This document shows, one piece after another, positions 56,115 through 64,000 of a DNA stretch of 64,000 nucleotides. Source of the DNA: Bugula neritina (Eukaryota; Bryozoa; Gymnolaemata; Cheilostomatida; Bugulidae); assembly GCA_964035545.1 (NCBI GenBank), contig OZ037765.1, positions 32,921,004 to 32,985,003 of the forward strand. Reading direction: 5' to 3'. Position 1 is the stretch's first letter, and each line of letters begins with the position of its first letter. The position numbers and the translations under genes are program-made. The notes under the pieces were generated by a model. That model saw only the letters and a program-made list of their open reading frames with translations. It ran no database searches and was not told where the DNA came from.

Positions 56115-59100
56115 CAGTAAATTTCTGCATTTTCTAATACTTCTTAAATTTATACCTAAAATAGTGCTGTCTTAAGAAAATGACACTAGCTGCTGTTTTC
56201 ATGTATGTGCCCCAATTGTATATAATGCTGTTGATTTGTTTAGTGCTTTTTCTATTTGTTTGTTATATAACTTTTCTTTTATGGTTGTTGCCAGCACCTA
56301 AAGCATTATTCATTAGTGTCAATTAATTTCTACTCACAGTTTTACTGTTACATAGTTTATAAAGCCCTTGTGTCAACTTTTCTAGATATCCTGGTTAAAA
56401 TTGTTCTACTTGATGAATAGCATAGGGCATATGCAATAGCAAAACAGTTGCAGGCTGTTTTGGAAAAAAAATTGTGCATATAACCTTTATTTTATACATG
56501 TTATTTAGGCTTTGGTAGAACTGTTGGAGAGCCTTCCTCTTGAATAAAGCTACCTACAAAACGCCTTGAAATTTAGCTAATAAATTATGTATTTTGTGAT
56601 TTTTTTTAAATGTACAATGTTATGTATAAATTACAATCAGTTTATATATATATACATATCTTTTACTACTTAGTATTACAGTGTAAAAAGCATTTCAGGG
56701 TTAACAATTTAATTAATTGGCCCTAACAGTAATTATGTATAATACAGATTTGCAAATGCTTTAAATGAACCCAAAAAGCTGATGTTGTTAAACAGTGTAC
56801 AAAATAGTCACCTCATATCAGCCAGACATGCTTAGTCATTACCTAGCATTAAAATCATATTATGAATGCAGTCAAGTTTTGATATGCATCCCTATTATTG
56901 ATAGTTTGTGAACCAGCAATTAAATATCAAGAAGCAATATTACTAACCAATGTGCTGGTTAAAGAGTTTCAAGTTGTAGTTATAGTATCAAACTATTATA
57001 ATGGCATAAAAACTATCAGTTAAAACATCTTATTAATATTTACTACAGGAATACATATTATAGGTGTGCTAAAAATCTGGTAGAAGCATCAATTATTTTA
57101 GATGTTTTGGATTTAGTATCTCTGTACTATAATGTAATATACAGAACATCAGGTGCTGTCTCCACAGTGCATTGATGGCACCAATGAATATTAATACATG
57201 CAGGCAGTGTTGGTAATGATTTATTGAAATAGGAGTTTAAAAACTGTTTAAACAACAATGAAAAGCCTGAGATTAGTCCAAGGAGAGGGGTATTTCAAGC
57301 TAGCAGATGAGCAATATAGATGCGTAAGTCTTGCCTAAAAATCATTATTGTTATATCTAGTCATTAATTTCTTGCAATAGATCTATTTCACTATTGAGAA
57401 AAACAAAATTAGCTAGTAAACACTGTAATAGAGTCAAGGCACTTTGGCAGTGCTAGTTTAAAATAAACCTGGGATAGTCGAATAGCAGAAGTACTTTTTG
57501 ATGCATAATATAATTATGTACAGCTTAAGATTTTACAATACTGTGTTTTCAGTGCGATATTAATTTCAATAGCTACATTAAAATAATGTACAATTCTAGC
57601 AGGTGATGCAAAATCTTCTAAGATGCTATGACTGTAGCAGTTTGCTACTAGTCTCAAGTAACAAACCAAATAGCCTTTCTTTGTGCCACCATCCAAATGC
57701 CAAACAAATAACTCATTCACTCTGTAACAACAAGGTGGTCTCCCAAGTAGATTGTTAGACATTTCAGGCATTACTAACCAAAGGCTTTTCACTTTGGCAT
57801 AATTGTATAGTTACCCAGCTAAATAAATAATGTATTCATGGTATTGTAATTCCAAGCCATCCATATATCTGTGAATGCAGCCAAGTATTTAATACGGCCA
57901 TATATTTATGTACTATGTAGCAATGCCTAATGTAGCTGTCAAACTTCTACTTATACTCATTTTACTGATGCTTTACTTCTGATTACATGATTACAAACAT
58001 AGCATTTCAAACAAAATTATTTTAGATAGGAATAAATATAAGGCTCCTAGCAAATGTTGTAAAACTATTTTCCAAAAACATATACTTTGCAAAAAAACTT
58101 TTTAGAAAGTTATAATGCATTTATCATATTATTGTTTCATTTAAAAGTTATAATGATAGAATATTATACTTAAAACACACTCAAATTTTTAGATTCTTGT
58201 AATATTGTTAAACAAGAGTTAACAGTAAGATTGGCTGTAGAGTAGAATGTTTAGCTGTTTGTACTGAAGCTAACAAGTAACTGGCATTAAAAAGAGATGT
58301 AGATAAAAAGTGACAGAATAACAACTGGCTTGTATATTGGTGGTGCAAAAAGCTGTATATAACAGTTTAAACAAATACCCATTAGAATAAATGGTAACCC
58401 AGTACTTAAAATGTGGTATGTCATAATACATATTTGTGGTGTATTGACTAGGCTAGATCAACACATAGCACTATATAATTGCTTTAGTATTTACAATTAG
58501 TTTGTGGTCTGGTGGGATTTGTTGATAGCCATTGTCTTTATTAACATAACAGTTTCATAAAATTAGCAGTTTTCCTTATTCACCTAGTTAATTTTTAAGA
58601 TTTATGTACAATATTTACATATTAGGATATAAAAAATATCTTCAACCAGTGAATATCAAAATAATGATTAAAGACATATTTTACGTCATATTTTTGTGGC
58701 AATCTAAATAATAAGCTGGTCTAAATTGTACTTGTGCAAACAGAACCAGCTCATGAATATATGTTGTCTTTTTTTAACTTGACAGTTAATCTAATATGGA
58801 TGTGTATTTTATACTTGCTTTTGTGTTTAAGGTGATAAAATTGCACTGGTAAGGTAAATTTAAACATTGCTTGTTTGGCATGCTTTTACGTGGCATTGCA
58901 TATTATGCTAAACTAATGGCCAGTTTTGCAGTAGCTTCACCATAACCTTCAAAATAATGCAAATATCATCTAATTATTGTAAGCTTTTTAAGTTAATTTG
59001 TCTAGCTATAAACACATGTAAAACTATTAGGCTATTCCAATTTCACGATATACATAGCTCTATAATTCTGAAAAACTGCTAGGTAGAGTGGAAATTAAAC

Positions 59101-61591
59101 ATGATCTATTCATTGCTAAAGTATTACAGCTATGAATAATATATATGTGATTACCTGAGTGATATCACAATCTTCACTTGCTAAGTTAGTTTAAATACAG
59201 GAAAAAAAAATAATCTGGAGAAAGATTATATATGAGAAGCTGTTTTTATAATAATTTCGTCCTCTAGGGTGATTTAGAAGAATTGTTTTAATGCAAAACT
59301 TTTGCATACATGAGTTGAATGAAATCATTGAGAGTTTTATGAAGGTCTATTTGTGTATAGGTAGCCCTAATGCATGTCACAACTCAAGTTTTTAGATTTT
59401 ATGTAATTTGTGGTGCAAAGTTGCAAATAAAAACCTTATTTTAATAATACTTAGACATATGCAAGCAATAAAGATAATGAAAAAATGCTATAGTTGCTAA
59501 TTAGCTAATATTACTTGCATATGATGCAAATATTTGTATGCATGCATGTTTAGTTTATTAGCATTGGTTAGATATAATTGAATATATAGATTTGATGTGG
59601 AAATTAAAGAAAATCAATATGTTGTGTTCTATATACAACAACAGTTTTTACATTGGTTTGTTAATTACTTCATAAATCATTTATTACTTCATGCAATATT
59701 TGTTCCTGCAATTTTGCAAAGTGGCAAAATGCATTTTAAAGACATATATTAAGTGATTTTAATTATACTAGAATTTTCAAACCAAGAGTTTTTGGGGAGT
59801 TTTCTTTTTCCTAAGACATACGTGGCAATTGAACACATAATAAGTTGTAGGCCACAACTCCTTTATACAACCTTGCAAGAAATTATGCAGCCATTTAAAT
59901 AGAAAAGGAATTATTGAATTTATTTATTCAACATTATTAGTATTTTATAAATATTTGTTGCATTTAATTAATGAGCATAAAATTTGTTTTACAAATACTG
60001 TAATTAACAGCATGGTAAAAATATATTATATATACTGGTATATATTTTGTATTGTATTAGATTTAGGCTACATTGCTAATTAAAATGAGTTAATGGCTAA
60101 GTTTACACAGAGAGAAATATTAGTGCAGCACTTGCACTAAAGTTGTTCAAAGAGCCTTTTATTGTCGGTATAGCCTGCACCACACCTCTAATAGTTGTTA
60201 GACCTGCACTTATTTTGGTGAAATTGAAAATTAATCCGATTAGTGTAAGCTGAAAAATATTTTGTAGTAGCTCTGAAACCACTTAGTTGTTAAGTCAACG
60301 CTACTTTTCACAAGTATTACGTAACCATCATCTCTAGGTCTGAATGAAGCTAAACAGTAGTTGATAGGAGCAGAAAGTGAGATCAATGCTACAACTACAT
60401 ATGTTCAAGCAAAATTTTATTTACATAAGAATTATGGAACAATCAGCAGTTGTTCAACTAACAACATTATTCGTTCACATGTGCACTAATGATGATCACA
60501 AACCTTTATAGGAAGATAGGATAGAGTTGAACCCTACATTTGGGTCATTTCAATTGGTGCTTCCCAGTTAGATGCTATTTATACATTTTAGGTGCAATTT
60601 ATTTGAATACTATTGAAATATGTGTGTATTTAAATAAATTTGAGTCAATTGCTTTTTATAATTGGCACACAAATAAATTTCTTTGCTCTGCATAAACCTA
60701 TTAATTTTGCATTTTCCATATTTTTTGTTTTTTGAAAAAATGTTATTATTAATGCATTTAATGCTTTTTTTCAACACAAATTTGGGAAAATTTAAATATT
60801 ATTGCAAATATATCATATTAATGGTTATTTTATGTTTAGCAATTGATATGAAAGTTATATAAGGGTATATAGGTAAATAATACTTAGTACCAAAACAAAA
60901 AATACAACCTAACTGGGGAGCATATAAGTGGAATGAAACTCCTTCAACCTACTAGCTGTTTATGATTTCGAAATTTTTTTGAACCCAAGACATTTTCAAA
61001 TAGTTTGTTACCAGACTACTATTAAACATTGCCCCACTCCGTTTATCAAAGACTTAAAGGTTGAATTTATCAACAAAAAAATCAACTGCACATATCTCTT
61101 GCATGGGTAGTTTAGGCTTCACTAGTCAATTTCATTCATGGAAAGGAAAGCCAACTAAATTAAAATGTGTGTAAAAGAGAGATCAAGGAGATGCACCATT
61201 AAACTCCAATGTGCTCAGTTATCAGCAAATTTGTTTCAAACAAGAAGCTTAAAATTAACAATGAAACAAGCTACTGAATAGTCAATTGTGGATCAGGTGA
61301 ACCACTTCAAAAGCCTTGTGTAAACTTGTGTAAACTACCTAGTGGAACAAAAGAAGATGTTGCATAACAGAGCTATAGTAAGGAAATATTTAAATTGTAA
61401 TTCAAAGGCAAGAAACTGGCTTACTAAGCATTGAAAGAGCAAAACAAAGGTTATTACATAACAGCACATAGTTTTCATTCACAGCTATTGACAGAAGAAA
61501 TATTCTGCCGGCATAGTGAACACCAGAGGCTCAGACTAAGAGGTTGTGCTTTGAGATTCAGTGAATTTGTGCTTCCAAACAACCTCACAAC

Positions 61592-61688
61592 ATGGAAAAC
61601 ATTGATTCAGTTTGCAGTTACCTCTCAGAGATAGAAGATGATCACTTTCTTTCAGAGTTAGGAACTGAAGTTGTCATTGCAGCAAAGG
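61592..61688 (+). CDS. Conserved first-exon-like frame in the 3.6-kb repeat (copy 2)
   Basis: ATG at 61592, 32 codons plus one base, GTAAGT donor at 61689. Shares start, SYLSEIEDDHFLSELG core, donor and phase with 22792-22678, differing by an 18-nt in-frame deletion. Protein not recognised. Confidence 0.45.
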
Positions 61689-63399
61689 GTAAGTTCAATC
61701 ATTTGCTTAACGTTGTCATTTTATATCACAATGACAGTATGACTATTGCTGTAGACAGATAATTGAATTTGTGCAACTATAACTTTTAAGAGACCACATT
61801 GACTGATATTTCCCAAACTACTCTATTCCTATATCAATTTGATACGAGTTTTCCTGTAACAATCTATTTTCAAAAAATTTAGCGTTTTATTTCCACTTCA
61901 CCTTCTAGCAATTTGTGCTAAATTCATTAATTTGAATTCCCCCCCCCATTGTAGAAGTATTGTTAATAATGCAGTTTAGCAGCCTACAAGTAGTTATTAC
62001 TATTAGCCTTAAGCAGCTGCCAAGCTAGCTTCTTGTTTTATAGCTAAGTACCAAAATGCCAATATTAGTGGTGAGTTGGCAAAGTTGGCAAAATTTTTTA
62101 TTAACTTCTGTGCTACCAGTTTATTCTTTTATTTATCTTTGCACAGCACAATTAAATATAAAAACATGTTCAGGTAGCAATATTTTTCTTGGTAGTACTT
62201 TATTTGTTTTTCAATTTATAGACATACTGAAACTTATCAATATCTGTTATCTCGATATGAGGGGTCCATATAAAATGCTGACTCCAGCTTAAATTGTGGT
62301 TCACTGACATTTTAAGATAATTTTAATGCAGAGAAGCTTCTATTAACTAAACTAATTATGCCCAACAGCTCTTGCATTTGTAATTAAGAAAGAAGTAAAA
62401 TAAAATGATGGCCAAAACTGTTACTAAATTTTGATAAGCTCAAACTAACCCAAATACTACGCAACATAATGATCATAAGTTTGCCAAAGCCTGTATGGTT
62501 ATTCAGAATCAAACGATTGGTACGATGGTGCTGAAAATATGCCGAAAGATTCATAGCTAACATCATTGATACTATTAGTTTTGGCCTTAGACTTCAGCTT
62601 CTTCAAAGTTGAACTTAATTTATTTACGCTGCTTGTGATTGTATATCTTAACCAAATGTTTACTGTTCATACTAATACAGTTTAAATATTACCCAACTTT
62701 TATCTTTTGTTGTAGATCCCATAACATTTTTTAAGAACATGCACTCAAAGATGCTGAATAGGAGCACAAAAAAGAATTTGACCGCTAAAAAACTTTGAAT
62801 CATGCTGAGCCCTTCAGCCTGCAAGCAGGCGCACTCACCACTACGTTACAAGCTCACTGGGTGCTCTCGACACTACACCTTACCCACTTTTCAAGAACTC
62901 AGCTGCCTTTTTTATACTACTCCTTCAAGCTTCCCTGACCGCTCAACTCCTCTCGGAGTACTACCACACTTTACTAACCACTGGAATTAGTTATAAAACT
63001 TCCCCCTCCCCCCCCTCCCGTACTTGGGTTACTATCACAGACCTCGGACTTGCACACAGGTGTGCTAACCATCACACACCACAACTGCTTGGTTATCGCT
63101 ACGCTACAGAGCAAGAATGTAATGACACACACTATGGTCTTAGCAGGTTCTGCTAATATTGAGAAAAGTTAACTAAATTTACAGTCGTAGAAAAATTCTG
63201 CAAATGTTTATTTTCATGTTTTTTTTCTTATTTTAATCTTTAGAAGTTATTTTTTTTGCATTTCTTATATTCAACTATCATATACAATAAAATCCACATT
63301 ACTATACTCTCATACTGGTTAGAAGTTATGACAAGTTAATTCAGAGTGATCAGTAATAATTTTTGCAGAAGCTTATTTCCAACAAAAATTAGAGCAGCA

Positions 63400-63610
63400 T
63401 GGAACATTTATAAGTTCAGCTTTGAATATAACTTAGTTCAGCATTGAGCATATCTAAGATCATCATTGAACAGAAATAAGATCATCATTGAACATATACA
63501 ATATCACTATTGAGCATAAATAAGATCACCATTGAAAATATATAAGCTCACCATTGAACATATATAAGATCACGATTGAACATAACTTGGCTCATTGTGA
63601 TAAATACAAA
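63400..63610. repeat. Subterminal 22-bp tandem repeats (copy 2)
   Basis: Inverted counterpart of 20875-21120, with units close to atcaccattgaacatatataag. Confidence 0.8.
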
Positions 63611-64000
63611 GAATCAACTTCACAACTCTTTATATCAACATTGATCTAACATACTATTCACTGTGAACAGTACCTGACACTAATTTCTGTTCACTGCTGG
63701 TCAATTTAGGAGCCAAAAAACGAGCTGTTTTAGTTGTCAGCTAATGTTCACTCTAACACTAATATTTCTCTCTGTGTAAATATCTTCGACTTATAGATTA
63801 CATTTTTATGTGCTATAAAAATTTAACTCGTTTGTTACGGCATTTCTCCATGCATAAAAGCAAAACTTACGGCAAGAAATCCTTAGCTAGAAAAATAAAT
63901 AATAATTTACTTTAATTACATCAAAAGCTAATATCAGCAAGCATTCTATAAATAATGGAAATTTACCTAGTGTAATTTTTCTTAAACTAGCTAAGCTTGC

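Larger units (their letters stand above)
53576..60105. other. AT-rich intergenic region
   Basis: Apart from the foldback copy at 55708-56114, no supported gene. Short open frames at 53747-54007 (hydrophobic, no ATG start) and 57792-57514 (- strand) have no recognised motif. Possible isolated exons are noted near 54570-54674 and 55434-55511. Confidence 0.4.
60106..63776. mobile_element. 3.6-kb terminal-inverted-repeat element, copy 2 (inverted)
   Basis: Bounded by CACAGAGAGAAATATTAGTG at 60106-60125 and its complement at 63757-63776, with TTTA/TAAA outside both ends extending the inverted repeat. It matches 20680-24282 in reverse orientation at high identity throughout, with some indels; this copy is 68 bp longer, partly from an extra tRNA-like segment near 63000-63110. 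Confidence 0.75.

Noticed and set aside
57514-57792. 92-codon minus-strand frame with Cys and aromatic residues
   Set aside because: No ATG start, no recognised family, flanked by non-coding AT-rich DNA.

Overview
This is eukaryotic, AT-rich, intron-bearing DNA. It is most likely from an early-branching metazoan, and a demosponge is my best guess. The basis is inference: short phase-consistent introns, an LRR-Roco gene carrying a true metazoan caspase domain, and animal-type Ty3/gypsy elements. No species can be named from the sequence alone. All exon calls are by eye from splice signals, reading frame and phase; there is no transcript evidence.

Region 1 (1-19.6 kb, + strand) holds one large gene whose 5' end lies outside the window. 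It begins with an array of seven near-identical LRR exons, each about 138 nt (46 codons, two 23-residue repeats), all phase 2 on both sides. The fourth is eroded and the seventh carries an in-frame stop. Then come a large exon with the last LRRs, a Roc GTPase and a COR domain, acidic linker exons, and finally a complete caspase p20/p10. From the Roc exon to the stop the phases close exactly (1,073 codons plus stop). The predicted product is an LRR-Roc-COR-caspase: a ligand-binding array, a GTPase switch and a death protease in one polypeptide.

The introns of that array are full of mobile DNA. A TA-flanked foldback element sits in an LRR intron, a decayed gypsy element (2256-8813) sits inside the foldback element, and a 5'-truncated LINE tail sits inside the gypsy gag. 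A 19-bp palindromic minisatellite of about 55 units precedes the Roc exon.

Region 2 (20-34 kb) contains one copy of a 3.6-kb repeat that recurs inverted at 60-63.8 kb, a tRNA-derived SINE, two exons of a divergent Ras-like GTPase (- strand), microsatellites, and AT-rich sequence with no recognised gene.

Region 3 (34.4-41.9 kb, - strand) is a young Ty3/gypsy element with near-identical 307-bp LTRs, a CTAT duplication and an 18-nt tRNA-Leu primer site. It has gag, pol in the -1 frame (one TGA), and a third ORF encoding a C2H2 zinc-finger/coiled-coil protein. The third ORF is also present, decayed, in the older gypsy element. Both elements preserve a phase-matched splice donor near the gag start and an acceptor at the third ORF, suggesting a spliced subgenomic message. 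A slippery heptamer plus stem sits in the gag-pol overlap.

Region 4 (41.9-54 kb) is simple-sequence-rich DNA. It holds an apparently intact compact gypsy element (44270-49180; identical 173-bp LTRs; one 1,370-codon ORF) and a decayed non-LTR retrotransposon with a restriction-like endonuclease domain (- strand).

Region 5 (54-64 kb) is AT-rich with a second foldback-element copy and the inverted second copy of the 3.6-kb repeat.
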